Shown here piece by piece: positions 32,821 through 45,189 of a stretch of DNA of 64,000 bases. The notes beneath the pieces were generated by a model. The model was given only the letters and a program-made list of their open reading frames with translations, ran no database searches and was not told where the DNA came from. This DNA is from Dichetophora obliterata (taxonomy: Eukaryota; Arthropoda; Insecta; Diptera; Sciomyzidae). The position numbers and the translations under genes are program-made. Location of the stretch: contig OY986435.1 of the NCBI GenBank assembly GCA_963920525.1, positions 275,550,848 through 275,614,847 on the forward strand, in the 5' to 3' direction. Position 1 is the stretch's first letter. Every line of letters starts with the position of its first letter.

Positions 32821-33043
32821 ACCCTACGGAGAAAAGAACCGGTTCTGAACCTATTACATGATATGTGCCCAAGGAATAGATACCTGCCCATATTCTGCCA
32901 CCAACGTATGAAACCGACCAGGGACCTGCCCCAATTCTGTTACCAACATTGGACCGCAGAAGAGTATATTGGCGAAAAAGGAACCGGTTAAGAACCTACC
33001 ACGTGATAGGTCATTTAAGGGCAATTGACTCTGCTTTTTCCGT
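32821..33043. mobile_element. small TIR element, CCTACGGA ends
   Basis: Short inverted ends CCTACGGAgAAAAG and CTTTTTCCGTAGG. Two internal direct repeats share GAACCGGTT-(N)-GAACCTA-(N)-GTGATA-type sequence. No coding. Confidence 0.45.
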
Positions 33044-33049
33044 AGGAAA

Positions 33050-34870
33050 ATGACAAAAAAAAGCATCTAAAGTGTATTTTTATGTGTACATTTTACATAT
33101 ATACTAATAACAACAACAACAACTATAGCAAAAGCAGCACAACAACAAACAACACGATTACGAACCAAACGAACGACAACAATAACAACAGCTTAAGCAG
33201 GTACTGAGCAGCTTGTGTATTTCTCATACGAATATATGAATTTTTTTCCATCCAAAATCCAAAGTTAGATATTTGTTTTATTCGTAATCTAACTAATATT
33301 TTGGCATATATTTGTTCTTTGAACAATGAATATTAAAGGCTGTAGGTGTACACCAAAGTGTTAACTAAGATACTTAAATGTGCTTGAAAAATGAAATTTG
33401 TGAAAATGACCCCCATACAAACCGCGCTGTAAGACGTAATTCTACGTAAAAAAAAAACTTTTATTGATAATCCAACACTCGACAATATTTCCTTGCATCG
33501 AGTGGTGTGAGAGCTTTTAACAACTTCTTGTTTCAGTGTAAAGCTGTGCACTCGGAAAGTTATCTTTGTTGTTGTTTGAACCCTGCGTTGATGACCACTG
33601 CTCAAAAGTATGTTTCCGGATCGTTTGTGACTCTGTTTTTTGGATAATAAGCTACACGTGGAATTTTCCGAAAAGCTTTCGAAAGCAAAACAAAACTTAA
33701 AACATAATTGCTGCATTCGCTATAAAAAAGGACACATTTAAGCACACTTAATAAAGTAAAAATGAAAAGAAAAGCAAAAAACAATATCTTATGCGTTCGT
33801 AGGACTACGAAGTAAATATTGCTTACACTTGCTTAAATATTTGCAGTAAATATTTTTAATATTTAAAATTCTTTTTGGTGCTGCTTTGCTTTGCCTACCC
33901 AAGATTCAGGAAGTAAAGTCAAATGAGCAGCATATCCTTGTTTTGAAAAACTTGCGGCAGCACGACGCAGCAAAATTTTCGTTGCTTTTGCTGTTCTGCT
34001 GACAGCAATTTAAGCCCACGAAAGGGGCAGCGACACAGACAAATTTTAGTGGAATTTAAAGAAGTTTAAACGTTTTGATTAAGTCACTTTGTATATGAGG
34101 TAGGCGTGGTTTTGATTCGATTAGGATCGATCTACATAAATTTTAATTTTTCAGTATTACCATAAAATACTTTATATGTCTTCTCTTTTAGTGATGGCAA
34201 TTTTATTTTGACCCTGAAAGTCGAAAGAGTAAGGCAACAAATAGAAAAATACATAGGTTTGGTTAAGATATTTATAAGGTGCCCATTACTAAGAAACTAT
34301 TAAAAAAAATACAGCGTCAAAGTTTACGAGTTCAATGAATATTGAAAAACAACCTTAAAATATTTGTTTATAATTACGTTATTTAAGAGAAAATTAAGAA
34401 ATTCTCAATTTGGAGCATTTAATAGAAAATTATTAGAAAAGGAAATGACCTTTTTGCCAAGAATTTAGACGTAAAAAAAGTAGTCATGGTGACTACTTTT
34501 TCTCTAATATTTAAAAATTAAAGATACATTCAAGAATATCTATAATACAATCAATTTTGCTGCTTTTCATACCACATCCTTACTTTACATATTATATTAG
34601 TAAGAATAGATTTTTGTAATTAAACCCCCCGCCATGAAAATGAAAATGACTACGGGCCAGGTATAGGTAGCGATAAAATCGGTGCAGTGGTAAAACAGTC
34701 AACATGGTCCAATAAAGTACGTGTACAACAAGCTCAAACACACACAAACAAACCTTCTGTTGAAAGAAAAAAAAAGAAGGAAAACCTGCTCATCACCTAT
34801 CGTGCGCTGTGGTGGAGTTGAAAGATCCGGCTTTTAAAAGAGGCAGGAAATGGAATTTTTCAATGCGCTT
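33050..34870. other. host-like DNA, no gene recognised
   Basis: Contains CAA-rich tracts (about 33105-33190) and mixed-composition DNA that looks less transposon-like. No convincing coding frame. Confidence 0.35.
34475..34501. repeat. perfect 12-bp stem, 3-nt loop hairpin
   Basis: AAAAAGTAGTCA and its exact complement are separated by TGG. No function assigned. Confidence 0.75.
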
Positions 34871-34871
34871 G

Positions 34872-35055
<184 letters not shown>

Positions 35056-35059
35056 AACT

Positions 35060-37690
35060 GGCACGGCGAGCGCTTTAAAATACTTAAAGCAAATTTGTTA
35101 CCTTATTTTTTAATAAACATTTCAACAGGCAATGAATTTTTTTTATTACATAGATCGTTAAAGCTACAAGAAACGTGCATGTAAGCATATACATATATGC
35201 ATGAGTACACACAAATATGCTCACACATCATACAAATTTACTGGAGTGAAATTAATGGCATAAGCGTTGTATAAACGTTTAACGCATACGAGTCAACATC
35301 AATTCAATCGAGGGCACAATCAGTCGAATCTCAATTGACAGAATCAAATTTCAAGAATTGCTAGCCAATATTCCACAATGATTGCAATTAAATACTTACA
35401 CACACACACACTCTTATACATAGCGATATTTTGATTATTTATAGTGATTGCATTTTAAACAGCGATTGTGCCCAGTAAACATGAGAACCACACCAATCCA
35501 TCATGCATCAGTCATCTAGAAATGAAGCATCAAGCAAGCAAGCAGCAGTCAGAAGCTGAGGTTGAATCAAGCCAACCACTCGTCCGTCCGTGCTACCCCT
35601 CCCCCTTCTCCCAGCCAAAAGTCAACCAATGCATTGGTCAGTAAATTGATTTCTCTGGCAAGTATGTAATTGAATAGAATTTGAAAATCGCGCATTCAAA
35701 TATAGTGGTGGTTTGGTTTATTTGCTTAAGGATGTGTATCTATCCATATTTGTATCTGGCTGCTATTGTATTGGCTTGCGTAGCTGAGCGTGTTAAATTT
35801 GCATATCACGCATGTGGCTAGTTTATTTCAATATTTATTACTATTCTAACATCGTTGCCGCGTTTTAGCCTTGCACAGCATTTTATTGTTACATCGTTAG
35901 AGCAACACCAACAACGTAGCTCTGCTTTTAACATGCTGCTTGTAATAATGAGCTGTCAATATTTGTTTTACTTCTACGTTGTCATATTTGCAGAATTTTG
36001 CTATTTGTTCGTTTTTTATTTCTATTTCACTCTTTATACAAACCTTAGGCTGCCCGCTGAGTACACGCTGAAGCAGGCAGGCAGGCAGGCGCAGACAGCA
36101 ACCCGCTCCACAAATAACCACCGCAGAGTGAATGCGAGAAGCAGATCAGGTCAGTGCGACATAGTTTGTTATTGTTTTGTTTTTTTCGCATTTATTTTGT
36201 TATGAAACCTTCTCCAGCTTAATTAACATTATTTAAATTCACACAAAAACTTGCTGAAAGTAGTCAGTGAATTCAGCTTTACCAACAACAGCAACGTTAA
36301 ACACACACTTGCGCATCAATGATCCAAGATTGATTTATAGGTTTTGTTATTGTTATTAAATGTGTCTTTTTAATTCTTTGTTTATTGAAAGCATTGCAGT
36401 ACCAAACAACACAAAGCAAAGAGCAAGTTGATACTTTTGTTATTTGTTTTTGGTTCCCTCGAAATTTGTGTTGAGTGCAGAAAAGCGGGCATAAATATGC
36501 TTATCTTGCGGGCAGCAATAAGTATCTATTGTTGATATTTTTTCACTTTGTTTGTTTTGTTTGGGAAACCTATACATTTATTTAATTTTTATTACTTATT
36601 TATTTGCTTACTTAAAAAATTAAGAAAAAATGGATTCGTCTGACGAAATGTTTTTTAATTTCCAATGCAGCAATTTATATTGTTATGGGAAGAAAAAAAT
36701 CTTTCAGAATTTGTCAACAAAAACAAAACACAACTTTCACTCTATCATGTGCGCCGACTCAGCCGCTGCTGTTGTTTGTATATGTGTTTCAACGAATCTA
36801 TTCTGTCGTTGCTGTTTTTTGTTTTTATTCTTTTTTTCACTCAAAAGATGATGAAAACAAAATCAAAACAGTCCACAGTTTTGTTCAGATTCCACAAAAA
36901 GTCTATTAAATGCAAACAACAACTAATTAAAAGGATTATTTTTCATCTATTTTACATGTCCAACAAATGGTAATTTCATAAATTCATAATTTTCGTTATT
37001 TCAGTTATGCAAAATTTATCACCAACAACAACAACATAGATGCACAATAACAAAAACAATATCCACAATCGTTGCTATGTTGTGTTTACATGGTGTTGTT
37101 TTTGTGTGTTTATCATAACATATACACGTGCGCTGATGCTTATTATGCTTGTGTGTGTGTGTTTCGTCCAACGAAAAAATAATAAACATAAAATGCTTCT
37201 AATATAAATTCTTCCCTGATTAAACTGCGTTTAAAAAAATTGTGCATCTTCAATTTTAACAAAACTTAGACAAACACGCAAAATCAGCTGCGAGAAACCA
37301 GGACAAAACACTTTTCTCGCTGTACCTGCTTTGGTCTGCCTGCCGTCACTATGTGGACTTCAAGCAGATTTTTATGAAACTGTATGCAGCCACTTTTCTC
37401 GCACTGGTGCCTGCCTGTCTGCCTGCCTGCTTAGGCGCTTACTCAGCGGGCAGCCTTAGTGCTTGTATGTGTATAGGTATGAGATTGTTTGTGATAGTAG
37501 GTGTGTTGTAAAATGCAGCAATATATCTTATTCGCATGCACTTAAAACCATTGCTGTTTAGTGTGTGGTTTTGTGCATCAGAATATGATGTATCCTTGCC
37601 AACATTTACTAACGTCGAAGACCCGAAAGCTTGACTTGTAGGTGTTGATATTAAACGCTGGCTTTGCTGTTTTTTCATCGTAGAAGTGGC
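35060..37690. other. host-like DNA, no gene recognised
   Basis: Higher complexity than the flanking repeat blocks, with CA/CAA/CAGG microsatellites. Frames at 35855-36205 and 36630-36973 have no recognisable domain and overlap other frames. This could be intron or regulatory DNA of a neighbouring gene. Confidence 0.35.
36046..37463. repeat. inverted repeat pair of about 50 bp, 1.3 kb apart
   Basis: 36046-36095 (TTAGGCTGCCCGCTGAGTA ... AAGCAGGCAGGCAGGCAGG) is complementary to 37408-37463 (CTGCCTGCCTGCTTAGGCG ... ACTCAGCGGGCAGCC). Both arms carry a CAGG/CCTG microsatellite. Confidence 0.75.
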
Positions 37691-39390
37691 TTCTGTTTAT
37701 TAATTTTAATTACAATATAGTTTCAATCAGCTTATTTGATATCAATGTGTTGGATCAGAAAATCACATTGAATGAAAAGCGTTTCTAGAGATTACAGTAT
37801 GTGCTCTAAAAATTAATCGAAGCATCCTAATATTGTGTCTGTTTAACAAAAGATACAAACAATTTTGCATAATTGTGGTTTTATTTTAATTGCATAGTAC
37901 ATATTTTTGTCGTTGTCAAAGGACGGCCAGTTCCCTTTCTGGCAAAGCAGAAACTTTCTCAGACCTCTCTCATGCAGATAAGAAATGTTGCAGAGTTTCT
38001 TAAAACAATAAAGCTGAAATTTTTTAGTTGTTATGTCATCGTAGTATTTGTGTTTTTTTACAAATATGTTGATGATGGAAATTTGTAAATTTAGTTCCAA
38101 TCAGCTTATTTTATATCAATGTGTTGGATCAGAAAATTACATTTAATGAAAAGCGTTTCTTAAAATTGAAGACCATCATTGAATATGTGCTCTAATTTTA
38201 ATAACAATATAGTTCCAATCAGCTTATTTGATATCAATGTGTTGGATCAGAAAATCACATTGAATGAAAAGCGTTTCTAGAGATTACAGTATGTGCTCTA
38301 AAAATTAATCGAAGCATCCTAATATTGTGTCTGTTTAACAAAAGATACAAACAATTTTGCATAATTGTGGTTTTATTTTAATTGCATAGTACATATTTTT
38401 GTCGTTGTCAAAGGACGGCCAGTTCCCTTTCTGGCAAAGCAGAAACTTTCTCAGACCTCTCTCATGCAGATAAGAAATGTTGCAGAGTTTCTTAAAACAA
38501 TAAAGCTGAAATTTTTTAGTTGTTATGTCATCGTAGTATTTGTTTTTGTACAAATATGTCGATGATGGAAATTTGTAAATTTAGTTCCAATCAGCTTATT
38601 TTATATCAATGTGTTGGATCAGAAAATTACATTTAATGAAAAGCGTTTTTTAAAATTGAAGACCATCATTGAATATGTGCTCTAATTTCAATTACAATAT
38701 AGTTCCAATCAGCTTATTTGATATCAATGTGTTGGATCAGAAAATTACATTGAATGAAAAGCGTTTCTAGAGATTACAGTATGTGCTCTAAAAATTAATC
38801 GAAGCATTCTATTATTGTGTCTGTTAAACAAAAGATTCAAACAATTTTGCATAATTGTGGTTTAATTTTAATTGCATAGTACATATTTTTGTCGTTGTCA
38901 AAGGACGGCCAGTTCCCTTTCAGGCAAAGCAGAAATTTTCTCAGACCTCTCTCATTCAGATAAGAAATATTGCAGAGTTTCTTAAAACAATCAAGCTGAA
39001 ATTCTTTAGTTGTTATGTCATCGTAGTATTTGTGTTTTTGTACAAATATGTTGATGATGGAAATTTTTAAATTTAGTTCCAATCAGCTTATTTTATATCA
39101 ATGTGTTGGATCAGAAAATTACATTTAATGAAAAGCGTTTTTAAAAATTGAAGACCATCATTGAATATGTGCTCTAATTTCAATTACAATATAGTTCCAA
39201 TCAGCTTATTTGATATCAATGTGTTGGATCAGAAAATAACATTTAATAAAGAGCGTATAAATATTCAGATAAGAAATATTGCAGAGTTTCTTAAAACAAT
39301 CAGTATTTGTGTTTTTGTACAATTATGTTTATGGTGGAAATTTGTAAATTTAGTTCCAATCAGCTTATTTTATATCAATATCATTAATAA
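37690..39390. repeat. 492-bp tandem repeat, about 3.3 copies
   Basis: The landmark CAGCTTATTTGATATCAATG starts at 37728, 38220, 38710 and 39202, giving periods of 492, 490 and 492. Within each unit a second version, CAGCTTATTTTATATCAATG, sits about 374 bp on (38102, 38592, 39084, 39361), so each unit is itself a dimer of a short 118-bp element and a longer spacer. The last unit has an internal deletion. Similar open frames occur in each unit on both strands (minus 37843-38100, 38335-38553, 38837-39082), but no motif supports translation. Confidence 0.92.
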
Positions 39391-39934
39391 TATCAATAAT
39401 TGAATCTAATCAATAATTGAAGAATTTTCGTGTGTGACGAGTGACATTGCTCGAGAATTGCCGAGTGAAAAGCGGGAAATAGTAAGCAAAGTTCTGTTTA
39501 TTTTCTGTGGACAATTCGATTCATCCCCTCTAACGCTGCTCAACCGCTGTGATCATGCTCTTCTCTGTGCGTCGTTGTTTTAGATTTGCTTGGTAATTGT
39601 TGTTGGTTCAGTTATGAAATTTTTTTATGTTCTTAATTCTTACTCTCTGGCAATAGGGTAGCTACAGTCAGTATATGACAATCGAAGTATTTTTAACAAA
39701 AATTATATCAGCTTATATAAATATATCTGTGTCGACAAGGAATAACGACAAATACAAATTATCGTAAAAACCGATATTTTTATTGTACTTATTCCGACCT
39801 TTTTTCTGATATATATGAAACAAACGGTAATAGGTGCAGAATTAAGTGTTTATCTATTCTGTGCAAAAAATGTTTTCCTGCATTCTATCAAAGATTGGCA
39901 ACGAAGAAAATGCCATATAGCTTTTTTTTAAAAT

Positions 39935-40154
39935 GGAATGTGTGTTTATTTATTTGTTTGTTTGTTTGTACCTTATAGGAGACCAAACCTCTGGACCGAT
40001 CTTCCTGAAATTTTCACAGCATTTAAGTGGGACTAATAGGGATTAATAGGGTACTTTTTTGACCACGCCCACTTTTACGCCCCCTTTTTTAAAATTATGT
40101 AATTGCTCCCATATAGTTTTTAACAGATTTACTTCAAATTGTATACACATTATA

Positions 40155-40193
<39 letters not shown>

Positions 40194-42172
40194 TATATAT
40201 CTATATATATAAAATGGAATGTGTGTTTATTTATTTGTTTGTTTGTTTGTACCTTATAGGAGACCAAACCTCTGGACCGATCTTCCTGAAATTTTCACAG
40301 CATTTAAGTGGGACTCTGGCATGATTAATAGGGTACTTTTTCGACCACGCCCACTTTTACGCCCCCTTTTTTAAAATTATGTAATTGCTCCCATATAGTT
40401 TTTAACAGATTTACTTTAAATTGTATACACATTATACTCCAGGCGGATAGAAATAAACATTTCTTACGCCACGCCCCCTTTCACGCCCCTTTTCACTCCA
40501 AATTTAAGTTTTAAACTTTTTGATCTCTGTACAAATTTGTTCCTTCCAACGGATTATTTTTTATTTGGTAGTATATTGCTCTAAATACTGTCAACGTCGC
40601 CATATTACTATGAACCACGCCCACTTCACCGCCCCCTCTTTTTAATTCAGATACTTACTTATACCACTAACAATGTTTGCTATACAAAATAATTTTTTGT
40701 AATATGTATATACCTAAAGTTTTATATACTTTTTATCTACAGGTAAGGTAGCCATAGATTTTTTTATTACCAAATCCCCCATTTTGGCCCCATTTTACTT
40801 TAATTATAATTAATCTGCTTTCAATATGGTATAAATTTGGTGTCTTTAAAAAGTGTTGATGCACAAAAAAATTCTGAAATAATTTTTTTATTATTATTTT
40901 TTTTTTTAATTATTATCAACACAATTAAATTTTAATATTAATATTGCACTACTTTTCCTTCAAGTATAACATGAGGTGCGATTGCCAACGCGTGTTATAA
41001 CGCTTACCTTATCATTGACATACTTACAATTAAAATTATGTATATAGCAATTCATTTCACTAATTAAGAACGCTTCTGATTGGCTGCCGTAAGAATAAAT
41101 ACTATTTCACCAAACGGGAGCTATGTTTGCAGCCATTGAAGCTGAAACTTTCACAGCATGTTACTATGACTTTGGAAGGAAGTTTTTAGCTATATGAAGC
41201 TATATGAAGTTTTTATTGGACAAAGGGGCGTGGCACCGTCCATATAACCCAAAAATTTAAATCGCCATATTTGGGACATTTTTTGACCTACGTAGATGAT
41301 ATTTGGTACATATGGTATTGGCATAATTAGGAATACGTACCAGGAGAAAATTGGGTGGGACCACGCCTCTTTTCAGGAAAATTAAAATCGCAATATAGTC
41401 TTAACTACTGGACCGATCTTCATTAAATTTTCACAATAGGATATTCTTACGAAATAATAAATTCTTAACTATATAAAGTTGTGAGTGGACAAAGGGGCAT
41501 GGCTTCGCCCATATAACCCAAAATTTAAAATCGTCATATCTTGGGCATTTTTTGACCAACGGCGGCAGTATTTGCTATATATGGTATTGGCATGAATAGA
41601 AATACGTACCAAAATGAAAGTGGGCGGAGCACGCCCCTTTGTTTGCGATATATTGGAGGCTGGACCTTTTAACCGATCTTAAATTTTCACAGCGTGCAGC
41701 TTTAACTCAGGAATACTAATAACATGATAATATTTTTCAACCATGCACACTTCTGCACCTACTTTTTTACTACGTTTATTAACGCCTTTACCTCAAATTT
41801 AAAATACATAATAATTAAATAGTGGGGTAGTTCCATTCTCTTTCTCCCACAACTTTCTGCAAAACAGCTCATTTTGTAATATGTGTTAATTAAAATAGAG
41901 AGTGGAGTAACCCCATCTCATTCTCCACAACTGACTGCGAAACAGCTGATTGTGTAATTGCTGCTTTTTGATTGGTCTAAAAATAAAAAGGGGGAGCATG
42001 AAGCAAATTACATGCGGTTCAGTGCTGAATTCTAATTGGTTTACAAAAAAAAAGGGGAGAAGCATTGCAATAATTAAATTAAAATTAAATACATAAATTT
42101 TTGTAAATATATAAATACTTGTTATTTTATAAAGAGGGGGGTAGCGAAGCACACCGGGTTCAGCTAGTATAT
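39935..42172 (-). mobile_element. dispersed repeat, CTAGCTGAACCCGG type, minus orientation
   Basis: On the minus strand it begins ATACTAGCTGAACCCGGTGT and ends in (CAAA)n followed by CATTCCATTTTATATATA. This is the same general layout as 27165-30360. The last 225 bp (39935-40160) is duplicated at 40211-40440, with TA repeats between. CACGCCC/GGGCGTGG motifs recur. Class unresolved; no ORF. Confidence 0.6.
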
Positions 42173-42360
42173 ATATATATAAAATAATTTATTAAGGTTA
42201 ACTGTTTAAAAAATATAACGCTTGTGATATTTGAATGTAGCTATTCAATTACTACTGTTTATATAAATATGTTTATCATGTTTTTTGTGAACGTTACATA
42301 ATGTATATGTAACGGAAATATATAATTTATATGTATGAACATAAAGTTAATTCTATATAT

Positions 42361-43345
42361 TAGGGCGGGTCGATTTATTTTTCGACAATTTCCCTATGAT
42401 TTCCGTATTCTATGGGTTATTCCATGAAAATTTGCCAAAGGAACCATACCTCTATCGTTAAAATCGAGTCCCCTACTTTTTGTTGGTAGATTTTTTCCCA
42501 AATTGATGTTCGTATGAAATATTACCTACACGTTCACATCCATAACTCAAAAACTATCGATCGGGTTTAATCGCCAGTAGGCGCGTTGGAAAGGTGAGCT
42601 CATTTTGATCAATTTACAAAAAAAAAATCTCCAACATTGGTCGAACGATTTAAAAGTTATGGGCATTTTTGTCCAAATTTTGGACCATTTTTCCATTTTT
42701 TTCATTATTTTGTCCAAGAATATTACTTTCATGGCCATTTTTATGGCTCAATCCATTATTTAATTCAATTTACAATTCAAAACGAAGAGTTTAAGCTCAT
42801 ATTTATCGAATTCGGTTGATTAATTCATGCGATTTATTATTTTGTTATTTTGTTTTAGCAATATCGCATGAATTAATCAACCGAATTCGATAAATTTGGG
42901 CTTAAACTCTTCGTTTTGAATTGTAAATTGAATTAAATAATGGATTGAGCCAAAAAAATGGCCATGAAAGTAATAATCTTGGACAAAATCATGAAAAAAA
43001 TGGAAAAATGGTCCAAAACTTGGACAAAAATGCCCATAACTTTTGAACCGTTGGACCAATGTTGGAGATTTTTTTTGTAAATTGATCAAAATGAGCTCAC
43101 CTTTCCAACGCGCCTACTGGCGATTAAACCCGATCGATAGTTTTTATGTAATGGATGTGAACGTGTAGGTAATATTTCATACGAACGTCAATTTGGGAAA
43201 AAATCTACCAACAAAAAGTAGGGGACTCGATTTTAACGATAGAGGTATGGTTCCTTAGGCAAATTTTCATGGAATAACCCATAGAATACGGAAATCATAG
43301 GGAAATTGGTGAATTTTTTCACTCCCTACAAATCGACCCGCCCTA
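42361..43345. repeat. 985-bp near-perfect palindrome (foldback element)
   Basis: The left arm 42361-42833 and right arm 42863-43345 are inverted copies with few differences and a loop of only 29 nt. Ends are TAGGGCGGGTCGATTT with TA-rich flanks. Immediately outside, 42309-42352 and 43433-43475 form another inverted pair (AACATAAAGTTAATT). The mirrored frames at 42637-42819 (+) and 42877-43089 (-) are the same arm read twice, not two genes. Confidence 0.92.
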
Positions 43346-43346
43346 C

Positions 43347-43377
<31 letters not shown>

Positions 43378-43622
43378 TCATATACATATATTTACATTCT
43401 TTCACATTATTTCACATGCTTTCAATTTATTCAATTAACTTTATGTTCATACATATGAATAATATATTTCCGTTATGGTACCACTTTTACTAAAAACAAA
43501 TCGTTGTAATAATATGTATATATTTTAATAAATTGATTTAAACTAATTTAATATGACATACTTCGATTGTCATACGCCGACTGTAGCTACAAAATTTCCA
43601 GAGTAGAAATTCAGAATATCTA

Positions 43623-44270
43623 TAAAAAAAGACATAGTTTCGATAGTATCGTAAGTATAGCCGTAGAATTCCTTTTTATATAGTAATAGAGAAAAATTCT
43701 GTTTTTTTTTCATTTATATTTTTCAAAGCTATTTTAAAACATTTCATTTTCTAAATAAAAATTATTCAAAAACATATTTGTTGTTGTTGTTCTTCTTTAA
43801 ACTTACTTGATCTAATTAAATTCATGTAAAAATTTGTTTTGTTTTATAAAAAGCTTTCGTTTGATATTTTTAGTGATGAATTTGTTGTTAATTTTTTATG
43901 TTGGTTAAAAGTAAATGTATTGTAATTCAAAGTTATGTTTAATAAATGGAAATAAATATCGGAAAAATTTGAATTATTTATTTTTCCTGTAGTTAAGAGC
44001 GAGCATAAACATATATAATATTATCAAACGAAAACTTTTTATAAAACAAAACAAATTTTAACATGAGTTTAATTGTGAGCTTTTTAGATCAAGTAAGTTT
44101 GAAGAAGGCAACAACAACAACAAATTCTTTTTTGAATAACTTTTATTTAGAGATGAAATGTTTTAAAATAGTTTTGAAAAATATAAATTAAAAAAACCAG
44201 AACTTTTCTCTATTATAAAAAGGAATTCTACGTCTGTACTTACGATATTATCGAAACTGTGTCTTTTTTA
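43623..44270. mobile_element. 648-bp foldback element, about 250-bp arms
   Basis: Arms 43623-43872 and 44019-44270 share GACA(T/C)AGTTTCGATA, ATCGTAAGTA, CGTAGAATTCCTTTTTATA and AAAGCTTTCGTTTGATA-type blocks as inverted copies. The loop (43941-44010) matches 32490-32562. Confidence 0.8.
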
Positions 44271-44279
44271 GATAGAAGC

Positions 44280-44940
44280 ATATATATTTAATTTCATTAC
44301 GAAAGTTTAAACATAACGACTGTTATCGTGACAAAAGATAGACAAACGTACGGAACGACATAGCTTGATCAACTCAGGAGTTGATGCTAATCAATAATAT
44401 GCCAAAAATATAGTGCAACAATGCATCGTTGGAATAAGGCAATGTAAAAGAGTGCTAAAAAAAAGATCGCATGTACGTTTCAAGTGATATATAGAATAGG
44501 TTGTAGATCTGGTCGAGTATAACACGAAACTATACTTGAAATTGTTCATGCCCCACCGAAATTAAATTTTAACGTTAAAAAAATTATGTTTACGTACTTG
44601 TGGCATTAAACAATCAACAACTCAGCAATTTTCCGAGCGATTCTCGATTTTAAAACGGTTTTAGAAAGATGAAAGATAAAGGTTACAAAATATGTACAAA
44701 AATATGTACATGCCAAAGTTTTGTAAAAAACTACTATAAACGTAATTATTCTCTTAAAGTATAATTAATTATGAAAAAAATTAATGCTAATTTTTGAAAG
44801 TCGTATGAAAATTGACCGATTTCTATTAAATATATTTTTATGAATTCTTTTAAAATTAGTGTATTTTGATTTTGGGTTATAAACGGGCTCTTTTTAATAT
44901 AAGGTCACTTTTTAATATAAAACAAAATTGTATTAGTTTT
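44280..44940. other. AT-rich, no gene recognised
   Basis: Nothing recognisable on either strand. Confidence 0.4.
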
Positions 44941-44944
44941 TATT

Positions 44945-45008
44945 ATTAATTTTATTTCGTCCAATATTTTGAACTCCACCGGAGTTCATCTTCAGGGACA
45001 CTGTATTT
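44945..45008 (-). other. hammerhead-like motif in a Penelope-like 3' region
   Basis: The minus strand reads CTGAAGA, then a perfect 8-bp stem (TGAACTCC / GGAGTTCA) with a 3-nt loop, then AAAT. This matches the CUGANGA-stem II order of a hammerhead ribozyme, except that the conserved GAAA reads AAAA. Penelope-like elements are known to carry hammerhead motifs in their terminal repeats. This copy is probably inactive if the assignment is right. Confidence 0.35.
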
Positions 45009-45189
45009 TAACAAAACTATAAATATTTTACAATTTTCACATATTGAAACAGAAAACTAAAAACTTACATATTAAACATAAAGTTTAACACTTAACAATT
45101 TGGTAGACGTACACGGAGACAAAACGAACAGATATTGCCTTAAACTATATTGCAGCACCTGGTATATCGCGGGATCGTTATCTACTGAG

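Larger units (their letters stand above)
39641..43605. mobile_element. candidate 3.97-kb TIR element bracketing nested repeats
   Basis: Inverted ends at 39641-39690 and 43558-43605 share TACTC-TCTGG-AAT, GTAGCTACAGTC and TATGACAATCGAAGTAT. Between them are a dispersed repeat (39935-42172), an outer short inverted repeat and the giant palindrome. No coding sequence. The ends are convincing; whether they bound a single element is inference. Confidence 0.5.

Noticed and set aside
36630..36973. Candidate short gene starting MDSSDEMFFNF
   Set aside because: Three overlapping frames of similar length, no motif, T-rich composition.
37843..39082. Three related minus-strand frames (NISYLHERGLRKFLLCQKGN-type) as a gene family
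   Set aside because: They recur because the DNA is a 492-bp tandem repeat; start and end positions vary and an opposite-strand frame is equally open.
42637..43089. Two similar proteins on opposite strands (VERFKSYGHFCPNFGPFFHF-type)
   Set aside because: They are the two arms of one palindrome read in mirror image; composition is AT-driven with no motif.
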